Of a DNA stretch of 64,000 nucleotides, positions 54,166 to 62,791 are shown piece by piece. Below the pieces are notes generated by a model. It was not told the origin of the DNA. It saw only the letters and a program-made list of their open reading frames with translations, and ran no database searches. Each line of letters opens with the position of its first letter. Positions within the stretch are counted from its first letter, which is position 1. The stretch is from Sorangium cellulosum So0157-2 (lineage in GTDB: Bacteria > Myxococcota_A > Polyangia > Polyangiales > Polyangiaceae), in assembly GCF_000418325.1 (NCBI RefSeq), contig NC_021658.1, forward strand, positions 6,896,001-6,960,000, in the 5' to 3' direction. Both the position numbers and the translations under genes were made by a program.

Positions 54166-56034
54166 ATGGCTTGGTTGCATGTCATCCATCGAAATTCCGC
54201 CTGCGGCGCCGCAGGCCGGCGAAATCTTGCTATTCCAACGCGGCCGGCGACGGCTCCGCGAGGGCTGCTCTGCGCCGGCCTGCTCGGCGCGCTGCTCGGC
54301 GGCTGCGGCGGCGAGCCCGCCCCCCTCGAGACGACGGGATCCAGCGATGTGCTGTCGGGCCAGGAGGCGCTCGTCGCCGGCGACCTCTCGGGGCTGGAGC
54401 ACGCGTGGGAGACGGTCCCGAGCGTGGTGCGCAGCGACGGATCCGAGGAGTTCGTGCTGGAGGTCGACCCCGTGGACGACGTGGTGAGCGTCGAGCTCAC
54501 CGGGCTCGCATTCCAGCTCGAGGGCCCGAGCGACCTGACGTTGCGCGACGACGGCCTGGGCGCCGATCGCGTCGCCGGAGACGGCATCTTCTCGGTCGGG
54601 CCGTTCCGCTTCGACCCCACGCCGTCGATTCCGCTCCCCGCGCATTACGAGTCGAGCCCGGACAGCCCGGCTGGCCTCTATGCCCTGGAGGTCGGCGACC
54701 TGGTGATGACGAAGGCGACGGGAGAGACCGTGGCGTTCTTCGTCCGCCCCCAGGTCGGCGCGCTCGCGCCCAGCGTGCCGGTCGCGCCGCGGCGGGTCCT
54801 GAGCTCGAAGTTCCGCGCGGCGTCGCACCTCGTCGAGGTGCGGGACGGGCGCGGCGACAGCCAGCGGTTCCTGCGCGGCGCGGGCGGCGACGCCGCCGGC
54901 ATGCTCTCGGCCATGTACGAGGTGGTGCCGGACGTCTTCGACTTCGCGGTGCTCTCGGCCACGTCGCACATCGAGCGGCCGGGCAGCGTGAGCAACGGCA
55001 ACTCGGGCGTCCACTCCGCCGTGAAGATCGACTACACCGGGATCGGGCGCGATCCGGTCGACTACTCCCAATCGTATTACAGCCGCCGCCTCAAGGGCGT
55101 CGCCGCGCTCGACAACCTGCGCCGCGGCTGGCTGAGCAGCAACTTCGTGCACGAGCTCCTCCACCAGTGGGGCGCATACCTCCCCTACACTTTCGGCATG
55201 ACCGACGGCTTCCATTACCTGCCGACCACCAGCGCGGCCAGCCTGCTCGGCGGGATGGAGTGGATCGACAACGGAAACGGCACCTTCACCCTCGACTGCG
55301 ACAGCAACGGTCGCTCCGGGGCGACCACCGCCTCGCCGCTCGATCTCTACATGATGGGGCTCATCCCGGGGAGCCAGGTCCCGCCGCTCCGCAGGCACGG
55401 CGGCGGCCTCTTCGACTACTGCGACACGGTGATCCCCTCGGTCCAGGCCACCGTGACGATCGCGCAGATCCAGGCGCAGCTCGGCGTGCGGACCCCGGGG
55501 CCGGCGACGGCGCAGCGCGACTTCCACATCGCGTTCGTCGTGGAGGCGCACGGCCGCGATCTCACCGACAGCGAGCTCACCTTCTTCAACACGCTGGCGG
55601 AGTTCGCGACCCTGCCGGTCCCGGCGGGCCAGCCGAACCCGAGGCTCGACAGCAACTGGGTGCCGATCACACGCTATTTCGGCAACGGCACCACCTGGCG
55701 CACCGACATCCCCGACACCCCGGCCAACCCCGGGGCCGTCACCGCGAACATCCAGCTGAACGCCGACTGGGCGACCGGCTACTGCGCCAACGTCACCGTG
55801 ACCAACGGGCGCAGGTTCGGTATCTGGGGGTGGGAGGCGGTCATCGACCTCGGGCAATCGACGGTCAACTCGAGCTGGAACGCGAGCTTCAGCTTCGCCG
55901 GGAGCGAGATGACCGCCACGAGCACGCAGTCGAGCGGGCTGCTCGACACCGGCGCGTCGACGTCGTTCGGGTTCTGCGCCAACAAGACCGGCGCGGCGTG
56001 GCAGCCCCAGGTCGTCAGCGCCAGGCAGCTGTGA
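54166..56034 (+). CDS. lipoprotein with HELLH metal site and C-terminal CBM2-like domain
   Basis: 622 residues. A lipobox LLGGC (Cys47) is preceded by an unusually long n-region, so the true start may lie inside, but no later ATG, GTG or TTG fits. An N-terminal beta domain is followed by a central part with HELLHQW (His329, Glu330, His333), the zinc-metallopeptidase HExxH pattern. The last 100 residues (ADWATGYCANVTVTN ... GFCANKTG) look like a CBM2 carbohydrate-binding module with its Cys pair. It could be a surface protease or glycan-active enzyme; no named peptidase family was recognised. Confidence 0.75.
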   Translation: MAWLHVIHRNSACGAAGRRNLAIPTRPATAPRGLLCAGLLGALLGGCGGEPAPLETTGSSDVLSGQEALVAGDLSGLEHAWETVPSVVRSDGSEEFVLEVDPVDDVVSVELTGLAFQLEGPSDLTLRDDGLGADRVAGDGIFSVGPFRFDPTPSIPLPAHYESSPDSPAGLYALEVGDLVMTKATGETVAFFVRPQVGALAPSVPVAPRRVLSSKFRAASHLVEVRDGRGDSQRFLRGAGGDAAGMLSAMYEVVPDVFDFAVLSATSHIERPGSVSNGNSGVHSAVKIDYTGIGRDPVDYSQSYYSRRLKGVAALDNLRRGWLSSNFVHELLHQWGAYLPYTFGMTDGFHYLPTTSAASLLGGMEWIDNGNGTFTLDCDSNGRSGATTASPLDLYMMGLIPGSQVPPLRRHGGGLFDYCDTVIPSVQATVTIAQIQAQLGVRTPGPATAQRDFHIAFVVEAHGRDLTDSELTFFNTLAEFATLPVPAGQPNPRLDSNWVPITRYFGNGTTWRTDIPDTPANPGAVTANIQLNADWATGYCANVTVTNGRRFGIWGWEAVIDLGQSTVNSSWNASFSFAGSEMTATSTQSSGLLDTGASTSFGFCANKTGAAWQPQVVSARQL

Positions 56035-56098
56035 CGCGCAGCGCAGCCGCCCGCCGGCGCGAGGCCCCGCGGCGGCGGCTGCGCTAAGCTCCTCCGCG

Positions 56099-56941
56099 AT
56101 GCCCGCGCTCATCCACCGTCCCGGACCGCCGCTCGACGACTTCGTCGACTGCTTCTGGCTGTGGGACGGCTACACGGCGCCCGCGCCCAGGGAGCGCGCG
56201 CTCCCGTCCGGCACGCTCGATATCATCATCAACCTGCGCGAGGATCGCCTCCGCATCTTCGATCGCGACGATCCCGGGTCGTTCGAGCGGTTCCCCGGGA
56301 TCATGATCTCCGGCGCGCACGCGGGGCACTTCGTCATCGACACCGCGCCGGGCGCGTCGGTGATGGGCGTGCATTTCAAGCCAGGCGGCGCGTTCCCCTT
56401 CCTGGGGGTCCCGGCCGGAGATCTCGAGGGGAGGCACGCGGCGCTCGACGCGCTCTGGGGCGCGAGCGCGGCCCGGCTCCGCGAGCGCCTGCTCGAGGCC
56501 CGGTGCGCGGCGGATCGCTTCTCCGCGCTCGAGGGCGCCCTCCGCGCCAGGGCCACGCGGCCTCTCCGCCGGCACGGCGCGGTCGCGCTCGCGCTGCGCG
56601 CCTTCGACGATCCGACGCTCCGCGCCGTCGCCGAGGTCAACGCGCGCACCGGGCTCTCGCCGAAGCGCCTCATCGCGCTCTTCCACGATGAGGTCGGGCT
56701 CGGCCCCAAGGCGTTCTGGCGTGTCCGCCGGTTCCAGGCGGCGCTGCGCCTCATGGACGGCCGGCGCGACGCGCGCGGCGGGACGCGCCGGCCCGTTCGC
56801 GGCGCCGAGATCGCCGCGGAGCTCGGCTACTTCGATCAAGCGCACCTGAGCCGCGAGTTCCGGGCGTTCGCCGGTCTCGGCCCGTCCGCGTACCTCGCCC
56901 AGGAAGTGGAGCGCCCCAACCACGTGCCGCTGCGCGGGTAA
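56099..56941 (+). CDS. AraC family transcriptional regulator
   Basis: 280 residues. The N-terminal half (FVDCFWLWDGYTAP, LPSGTLDIIINL) is of the type common in AraC regulators without a classical sugar-binding cupin. The C-terminal AraC double HTH ends GYFDQAHLSREFRAFAGLGPSAY. The second HTH holds the family consensus. A stretch with extra Arg/Gly (RRDARGGTRRP) sits between the two HTHs. The methyltransferase gene follows by 72 bp on the same strand and may be its target. Confidence 0.88.
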   Translation: MPALIHRPGPPLDDFVDCFWLWDGYTAPAPRERALPSGTLDIIINLREDRLRIFDRDDPGSFERFPGIMISGAHAGHFVIDTAPGASVMGVHFKPGGAFPFLGVPAGDLEGRHAALDALWGASAARLRERLLEARCAADRFSALEGALRARATRPLRRHGAVALALRAFDDPTLRAVAEVNARTGLSPKRLIALFHDEVGLGPKAFWRVRRFQAALRLMDGRRDARGGTRRPVRGAEIAAELGYFDQAHLSREFRAFAGLGPSAYLAQEVERPNHVPLRG

Positions 56942-57013
56942 AAATATCCAAGACGCTCGCGGCGGGCGCGCTCAGGTTTCGGCTCTCCTCGACACGAGAG
57001 AAAGGAAGAGCTC

Positions 57014-57817
57014 ATGAACCCCGTCGCTGTCACCGCCTTGCTCGTCGCCGCGATGCGCGCGGAAGAGTCGAAGCGGAAGGATCGCCTGTTCGACGACCCC
57101 TTCGCGCACGCGCTCGCCGGAGACGCCGGGTACGCCGCGCTCCGCGCGTACCGGGACGCTGTCGGCCCCTCGATGCCCATCATCGAGGTGCGGACTCGCT
57201 GGTTCGACGAGGCGCTCGCGCGCGCCGCCGCCTCGGGCGTCGCGCAGGTCGTCCTCCTCGCCGCGGGCATGGACGCGCGCGCCTACCGGCTCGCGTGGCC
57301 CGCGGGGACGCGCGTCTTCGAGATCGACCAGCCGGAGGTCATCGCGCACAAGGCCGGCGCCCTGGGGACGCGGCCCCCCGCGAGCGAGCGCGTGGCCATC
57401 GCCGCCGACCTCGCCAGCGACTGGCCCGCCGCGCTCCGCGCCGCGCGGTTCGACCCCGCCGCGCGCACCGTCTGGCTCGTCGAGGGCCTGCTGCAGTACC
57501 TCGACGGGCGAGCGGTGGAGACGCTCATGTCCCGGATCGACAGGCTCTCCGCGCCGCGGTCCGTCCTTCTTTATGACGTCGTGGGCAAGTCGCTGCTCGA
57601 GGCGCCCGCGCTCGCGCCGGCGCTCCGCAGGATGGCCGAGCTCGGCGCGCCGTGGATCTTCGGCACCGACGATCCCGCGGGCCTCGTCGCGGCGCATGGC
57701 TGGGACGCCGCCGTGGTCGAGCCGGGCGAGGTGGGCGCGCGCTGGGGCCGCTGGCCCCTCCCGCCCGCGCCCCCGGGCGCGCCGCGAGGCCACCTGGTCG
57801 AGGCCATCAAGCGTTGA
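57014..57817 (+). CDS. class I SAM-dependent methyltransferase, LCMT-like (TIGR00027 type)
   Basis: 267 residues. It has RTRWFDEAL, LAAGMDARAYRLAWP (SAM motif I), FEIDQPEVIAHKA (acidic residue for the ribose) and WLVEGLLQYLD. This is the bacterial leucine-carboxyl-methyltransferase-like group, often linked to O-methylation of polyketides or small acids. The ATG is preceded by GAGAAAGGAAGAG. It converges on the TetR gene at 57864. The substrate is not readable. Confidence 0.88.
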   Translation: MNPVAVTALLVAAMRAEESKRKDRLFDDPFAHALAGDAGYAALRAYRDAVGPSMPIIEVRTRWFDEALARAAASGVAQVVLLAAGMDARAYRLAWPAGTRVFEIDQPEVIAHKAGALGTRPPASERVAIAADLASDWPAALRAARFDPAARTVWLVEGLLQYLDGRAVETLMSRIDRLSAPRSVLLYDVVGKSLLEAPALAPALRRMAELGAPWIFGTDDPAGLVAAHGWDAAVVEPGEVGARWGRWPLPPAPPGAPRGHLVEAIKR

Positions 57818-57863
57818 GCCCACCGAGGCGCCGCCGCGCCCGGCCGGCGCGGCGCGCCGCGCG

Positions 57864-58466
57864 TCACGGTCGCTCCGCGCCGGGCGCGAGCGTCCGGTGA
57901 ATCGCGTCGATCGCGAACGCGAGGTAGGCCCGGCTCTCGGCCCGGTCGAACCCCTGGTTCGAGAGGTGCTGGTGGAACGGCCGGAAGTGCAGCGCGCCGA
58001 GGAAGAGATCGGCCGCGTGCTCCGCGGAGACCGGGCGCAGGAGCCCGCGGGCGATCGCGCGCGAGAACCACGCGACCACCTCGCGCCGCGCGCGGACCGG
58101 CGGCAGGTCCTCGCGCCGGTCGGCCATCGACTCGACGGTCATGCCCGCCGATCGGAGCACCGCCAGGCACGGCACGATGCGCTCGAGGTACGCGGAGATC
58201 TCCTCGCCGAGCTCGAGGAGCTGGATCCGCGCGTCCCGATCGTCCGGGCCCGACCGGGCGCGCGCCATCCACGGCGGCTCCAGCGGCGGCTGCAACGCCG
58301 CGCGCAGGAGCTGCTCCTTGGTGCCGAAGCGCTGGAACAGCACGCCGTGCGAGATGCCGAGCCGCTCCGCGATGACGGTCGTCGAGACGCCGGCGCCGTG
58401 CTCCAGGAAGCACGCGCGCGCCCCGTCGAGGATCTGTGCGTCCGTGATGTTCCGCGGCCTTGCCAT
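57864..58466 (-). CDS. TetR/AcrR family transcriptional regulator
   Basis: 200 residues with the N-terminal HTH (ILDGARACFLEHGAG, VIAERLGISHGVLFQRFGTKEQLL) and a helical C-terminal domain. A 9-bp inverted repeat (58469-58488) touches its start codon and suggests autorepression. The gene diverges from the PEP-dependent enzyme and MFS exporter genes at 58637, so it probably controls them as well. This layout is typical of TetR regulators next to drug-resistance genes. Confidence 0.92.
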   Translation of the reverse strand: MARPRNITDAQILDGARACFLEHGAGVSTTVIAERLGISHGVLFQRFGTKEQLLRAALQPPLEPPWMARARSGPDDRDARIQLLELGEEISAYLERIVPCLAVLRSAGMTVESMADRREDLPPVRARREVVAWFSRAIARGLLRPVSAEHAADLFLGALHFRPFHQHLSNQGFDRAESRAYLAFAIDAIHRTLAPGAERP

Positions 58467-58468
58467 TT

Positions 58469-58488
58469 ATAAGTATCCTGATACTTAT
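58469..58488. promoter_or_regulatory. 9-bp inverted repeat, candidate TetR operator
   Basis: ATAAGTATC-CT-GATACTTAT, perfectly symmetric arms, only 2 nt before the tetR start and about 150 nt from the divergent gene. The AT-rich sequence stands out in a very GC-rich region. Confidence 0.75.
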
Positions 58489-58636
58489 TTGGTTACAGGA
58501 CAGTGACTTCCTGGTGATAATTCTCACAAAACGCTGACGCTGGCGACTCGAGCGAGGCGCTGCCCGGAGGGCGGGCGGGCGCAGGGGAGCTCGGGGCGCA
58601 GGGGAAGCGACCTTTCTTGGCCAAAGGAGGCACCTG

Positions 58637-61330
58637 ATGCTTGTTCATCGCTTGAGCCAGCTATCCCGAGCCGATCTTTCCACGGCGGGCGGCAAGGGAG
58701 CCAACCTCGGTGAGCTGCTCCGGCTCGGGCTCGCCGTGCCGCCCGGGTTCGTCGTGAGCGCGGGCGCCTATGCCGAGCAGGCGGGCGCGTGGGGGCTCGC
58801 CGAGCGCCTCGCGGCGCACCTCGACGCGAGCCGCTGGGAGGACGCGGCCGCGGCGGCGGCGGAGCTCTTCGAGGGGGGCGCGATGCTGCCCGGGATCGAG
58901 GCCGCGGTCCGCGACGCCTACCGGGAGCTCGGCGCGCCGCCGGTCGCGGTGCGCTCCTCGGCGACGGCGGAGGACCTCGCCGACGCGTCGTTCGCGGGCC
59001 AGCACGAGACGTACCTCGACGTGGCCGGAGAGGACGCGCTGCTCGCCGCGCTGCGGCGGTGCTGGGCGTCCCTCTGGAGCCCGCGGGCCCTCGCCTACCG
59101 GGCAGCGCGCGGCGTGGATCACCTGGGCGTCCACATCGCCGTCGTGGTGCAGCGGATGGTGCCGGCCGAGTTCGCCGGCGTCCTGTTCACCGTCGACCCG
59201 GTGGCCCAGCGCGCCGACCGCATGCTCCTGGAGGTCGCCCCGGGCCTCGGCGAGGCCGTGGTCTCCGGGCACACGACCGGCGATGTGTACCGCCTGCGGC
59301 GCGCGCCGTTCGGTGGGGCCGCGGCGATCGACACGGGCAAGCCGAACGGGGCCGCGGCGAACGGCGCGGGCAAGCCGAACGGGGCCGCGGCGAACGGCGC
59401 GGGCAAGCCGAACGGGGCCGCGGCGAACGGCGCGGGCAAGCCGAACGGGGCCGCGGCGAACGGCGCGGGCAAGCCGAACGGGGCCGCGGCGAACGGCGCG
59501 GGCAAGCCGAACGGGGCCGCGCGCCCCGGGGCGGACGACCTCGCGATCGAGGACCGCGACCGCCGGGAGGCCGGCCGCCCCGCGCCGAGCGACGACCTGG
59601 TGATCGAGCTGGCCCGCCTCGGGCTCCGCCTCGAGGCCCACTTCGGCTGTCCTCAGGACGTGGAGTTCGCCATCGCCGGGGGCTCCCTGCACCTGCTCCA
59701 GTCGCGCCCCATCACCACGCTCGGCAACGCCGAGATCGAGCCCCTGCCGCCTCCGCCGCAGCTCAACCGCCTGCAGCGGAGGATGCTCGAGGCCAACGAC
59801 AACGACCGGTTCCCCGTCGCGCCGAAGCCGCTCGATCAATGGGGCTTCCGGATGACGCTCCCCGCGCTCGTGCACATGATGCGCTTCCTCGGGGTCGACG
59901 TGGACGAGGACGAGGAGCGCGCGTGGGTCGACCAGCTGTGGCGCCCGATCTTCATCCCGCCGCGGGTGCGGCCCACCCTCCGGCTGCTCCGGCTGCCGCG
60001 GAAGGTCGCGGCCAGCCTGCGCGACGACCCGATGGCGTGGTGGGAAGGCGACGGGCTCAAGCGGATCCTGGAAAGCTGCGCGCCAGTCGATCTCCGCGCG
60101 CTGGACGACGGCGCGCTCCTCCGCCGCGCCGACCGGATCGCGGAGACCTCGACCGCGGTCCTTGGCGAGCGGTTCGAGCGGAACGCCAGCCAGCTGGCCG
60201 CGGTCGCCCTCCGCGTCCCGGTCACCCTCGCCGTGGGGCGGAAGCGGGCGGCGACCGTCATGAGCGACCTCGTCTCGGGCGTGCACACCCGGACCTCCGA
60301 GGTGAACCTCGCGCTCTTCCACCTCGCGCGCCGGGCGGCGAGCGCCGGCCCGGAGGTCGCCGGCGCGATCCGCGAAGGGCGCCCGGACGCGCTGCGCGCC
60401 TCGGAGGCCGGCCGGGCAACGCTGGCCGAGGTCGAGGCGTTCCTGGAGGAGCACGGGCACCGGGAGAGCGCGGGGCTCTACCTCTCGGCGCCGACGTGGC
60501 GCCAGGATCCCGCGCCCGTGTGGGGGCTCCTCCGCGGCCTGCTCGACGCCGCCGAGCCGCCGTCCGAGCAGGCCGGGCTCGCGCGTTACCAGGCGGCGCT
60601 CGAGGAGGTCACCCGCGCGCTCCGCTTCGTGCCGGGCCTCGCCGACGCGTTCCGCCGCAACGTCGAGCGGCTGCGCGGCGCGATCGTCTTCCGGGAGCGC
60701 ACGCACTTCGATCTGGTGCGCTCGTACTCCGCGCTCCAGGCGATCGTGGCCGAGATCGCGCGCCGCCTCGTCGAGCGCGGGCACCTGCCGAGCCACGACG
60801 ATGTCTTCTACCTGACGGAAGGCGAGGTCCGGGCGTGGCTCACGGGAGAGGCGCCGCCGCTCGAGCAGGTGAAGCGGATCGTGCAGCGGCGGCGCGCCAC
60901 GTACGGGGTGGTCAACGCGCGGTGGCAGAGGACGGCGTTCGAGATGGGCGGGGGAGGCGCCCGGGGCGACGAGCTCCGCGGCGTCGGGGCGTCGTCCGGG
61001 GTGGTCCGCGGCAAGGCGCGCATCGTGCGCGACGCGCGCGAGTTCGAGCGGCTGAAGGCGGGCGAGATCCTGGTCTGCCGCTACACGAACCCCGCGTGGA
61101 CGCCGCTCTTCACCCTCGCCGCGGGCGTCGTGACCGACACCGGCGGCGCGGTCTCCCACGCGGCCATCGTCGCGCGCGAGTACGGGATCCCGGCGGTGCT
61201 GGGGGCCGCCGGGGCGACCGAGCGCATCGAGGACGGCCAGGAGATCCTCGTGGACGGGACGGAGGGCCGGGTGGCGCTCCTCCGCCAGGCCGGCCGTCAG
61301 GGCGACGCGGACGAGCGCGGCCGTGGCTGA
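58637..61330 (+). CDS. PEP synthase/rifampicin phosphotransferase-like enzyme
   Basis: 897 residues. An N-terminal ATP-binding domain (about 10-370; GGKGANLGEL, VRSSATAEDL, SFAGQHETYL) is followed by a middle helical domain (about 375-780) and a C-terminal swivelling phospho-His domain (GGAVSHAAIVARE, His841). The order and length match rifampicin phosphotransferases better than PEP synthase, which carries a PEP-binding barrel at the end. Such enzymes use ATP and water to phosphorylate rifamycins. An Asn/Gly/Ala/Lys linker of 33-bp repeats (59335-59522) sits inside the ATP-binding part. The MFS gene overlaps by 8 nt. The actual substrate is unproven. Confidence 0.82.
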   Translation: MLVHRLSQLSRADLSTAGGKGANLGELLRLGLAVPPGFVVSAGAYAEQAGAWGLAERLAAHLDASRWEDAAAAAAELFEGGAMLPGIEAAVRDAYRELGAPPVAVRSSATAEDLADASFAGQHETYLDVAGEDALLAALRRCWASLWSPRALAYRAARGVDHLGVHIAVVVQRMVPAEFAGVLFTVDPVAQRADRMLLEVAPGLGEAVVSGHTTGDVYRLRRAPFGGAAAIDTGKPNGAAANGAGKPNGAAANGAGKPNGAAANGAGKPNGAAANGAGKPNGAAANGAGKPNGAARPGADDLAIEDRDRREAGRPAPSDDLVIELARLGLRLEAHFGCPQDVEFAIAGGSLHLLQSRPITTLGNAEIEPLPPPPQLNRLQRRMLEANDNDRFPVAPKPLDQWGFRMTLPALVHMMRFLGVDVDEDEERAWVDQLWRPIFIPPRVRPTLRLLRLPRKVAASLRDDPMAWWEGDGLKRILESCAPVDLRALDDGALLRRADRIAETSTAVLGERFERNASQLAAVALRVPVTLAVGRKRAATVMSDLVSGVHTRTSEVNLALFHLARRAASAGPEVAGAIREGRPDALRASEAGRATLAEVEAFLEEHGHRESAGLYLSAPTWRQDPAPVWGLLRGLLDAAEPPSEQAGLARYQAALEEVTRALRFVPGLADAFRRNVERLRGAIVFRERTHFDLVRSYSALQAIVAEIARRLVERGHLPSHDDVFYLTEGEVRAWLTGEAPPLEQVKRIVQRRRATYGVVNARWQRTAFEMGGGGARGDELRGVGASSGVVRGKARIVRDAREFERLKAGEILVCRYTNPAWTPLFTLAAGVVTDTGGAVSHAAIVAREYGIPAVLGAAGATERIEDGQEILVDGTEGRVALLRQAGRQGDADERGRG
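59335..59522 (+). repeat. 33-bp tandem repeat inside the coding region
   Basis: Five full copies and one partial copy of a 33-bp unit begin at 59335, 59368, 59401, 59434, 59467 and 59500. Each encodes the 11-residue unit GKPNGAAANGA. The full copies appear identical base for base, which points to recent expansion. Confidence 0.95.
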
Positions 61331-62705
61331 GGCCTCGTCGCGCCTGCCGGTGCGGCTGCTCGCCGCCATCGCGCTGTCGGCGGGGCTCGCGCCGCTCAAC
61401 TCGACGATGGTCGCCGTGGCGCTGCCGGAGATGGCGCGCACGCTCCGCGCCGACTCCGGCGCGCTCCGGCAGGCGCTCGTGACGAGCTACCTGCTCACGG
61501 GCATCGTCCTGCAGAGCCCCGGCGGGAAGCTCGGCGACCGCCTGGGCCACCGGCGCGCGCTCGGGCTGGGCCAGCTCCTGCTCTCGGTCGGGGCGGCGCT
61601 CGCCTACCTCTTGCCGGTCGTCCCGGCGCTCGCGGCGGCGCGCGTCCTGATGGCCGCGGGCGGCGCGATCGTGGTCCCGAGCGCGACGGCCCTGCTCCGC
61701 ACGGAGCTGCCGCCCGAGGTGCGCGGGCGCGCCTTCGGCGCCTTCGGGGCGGTGATGGGGGTGGCGGCGGGCACCGGGCCGACGATCGGGGCGCTGCTCG
61801 TGGGGTCGTTCGGGTGGACGTCGATCTTCCTCGCGAACGTCCCGGTGCTGCTCCTCTCCGCCGGGCTCGCGCACGTCGGCGCGCCGCCGCGCCCCGCGGC
61901 CGCGGCGCCCGCCGCGCCGCGAGCGCGCTTCGACGTCGTGGGCTCGGCGCTGCTGGGCGGGTCGCTGGTCGGGCTCGCCCTCGGCCTCGAGGCCGCCCAC
62001 CTCCGCTGGGCCGCGGCGCTCGGCGCGCTCGGTCTCGTGCCCTTCGTGCTCTGGGAGCGGCGCGCCGCGGATCCCGTCGTCGACTTCTCGCTGTTCCGGC
62101 GGCGCGCGTTCGTCGGCGGCAGCCTGATCATCGCGATCCAGAACTTCGCCCTGTACGCGACGATGTTCGAGCTGCCGCAGGTAGCGGGGCGGCTGTTCCA
62201 CGTCGGCCCGCGCGACGTGGGCACGACGCTGCTGGCCATGATGGGGACGATGGTGGTCGTCTCGCCCTTCGCGGGGCGCGGCTCCGACCGCTTCGGGCCG
62301 CGCGCGGTGGCGCTCGCCGGCTGCTCGCTCGCCCTGGCCGGCATGCTCCTGCTCGCGGCGCGGCCCTTGAGCGCGCTCTCGGACGCGATCCCCGCGCTCG
62401 TGATGCTCGGCGCCGGCCTGGGCTTGACGTCCGCGCCGTCGCAGTCGGCGGCGATGAGCGATGTCCCGCGGGAGAAGAGCGGCATGGCGGCGGGCCTCAC
62501 CGCGACGATGCGCTACGTCGGGGGCATCGCCGGCCTCACCGTGCTCGGCCTCGTGCTCACCGACCGCCCGGAGGGCGACGTGGTGATGCGCGAGCACACG
62601 ATGGCCACGTCGATCTTCGGCGCGGCGCTGCTCCTGACGCTCGGCTGCGCCATGCTCCTCCCCGGCCGCGCCGCCGCGCCGGCGGCAGCCGCGGGATCCC
62701 GGTAG
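61323..62705 (+). CDS. MFS transporter, drug:H+ antiporter (DHA2-like)
   Basis: 460 residues with 13-14 hydrophobic segments. It contains LNSTMVAVALPEMARTL in helix 1, the motif GKLGDRLGHRRALGLG after helix 2, and the antiporter-type helix 5 GVAAGTGPTIGALL. The GTG start at 61323 overlaps the upstream stop by 8 nt, so it is translated with the phosphotransferase-like enzyme. It probably exports the same compound or its product from the cell. Confidence 0.9.
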   Translation: MAEASSRLPVRLLAAIALSAGLAPLNSTMVAVALPEMARTLRADSGALRQALVTSYLLTGIVLQSPGGKLGDRLGHRRALGLGQLLLSVGAALAYLLPVVPALAAARVLMAAGGAIVVPSATALLRTELPPEVRGRAFGAFGAVMGVAAGTGPTIGALLVGSFGWTSIFLANVPVLLLSAGLAHVGAPPRPAAAAPAAPRARFDVVGSALLGGSLVGLALGLEAAHLRWAAALGALGLVPFVLWERRAADPVVDFSLFRRRAFVGGSLIIAIQNFALYATMFELPQVAGRLFHVGPRDVGTTLLAMMGTMVVVSPFAGRGSDRFGPRAVALAGCSLALAGMLLLAARPLSALSDAIPALVMLGAGLGLTSAPSQSAAMSDVPREKSGMAAGLTATMRYVGGIAGLTVLGLVLTDRPEGDVVMREHTMATSIFGAALLLTLGCAMLLPGRAAAPAAAAGSR

Positions 62706-62791
62706 ACCGGCCGGCGTCGCGAGGGACCGGCGCGCCGCGCGCGCGGCGGGCCCCTGGGACCGGCGCGCCGCGTTCGTGGTAGGGAGCGCGG

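Noticed and set aside
59335..59522. Direct repeats as a CRISPR array
   Set aside because: The 33-bp units are contiguous with no spacers and encode an in-frame linker.
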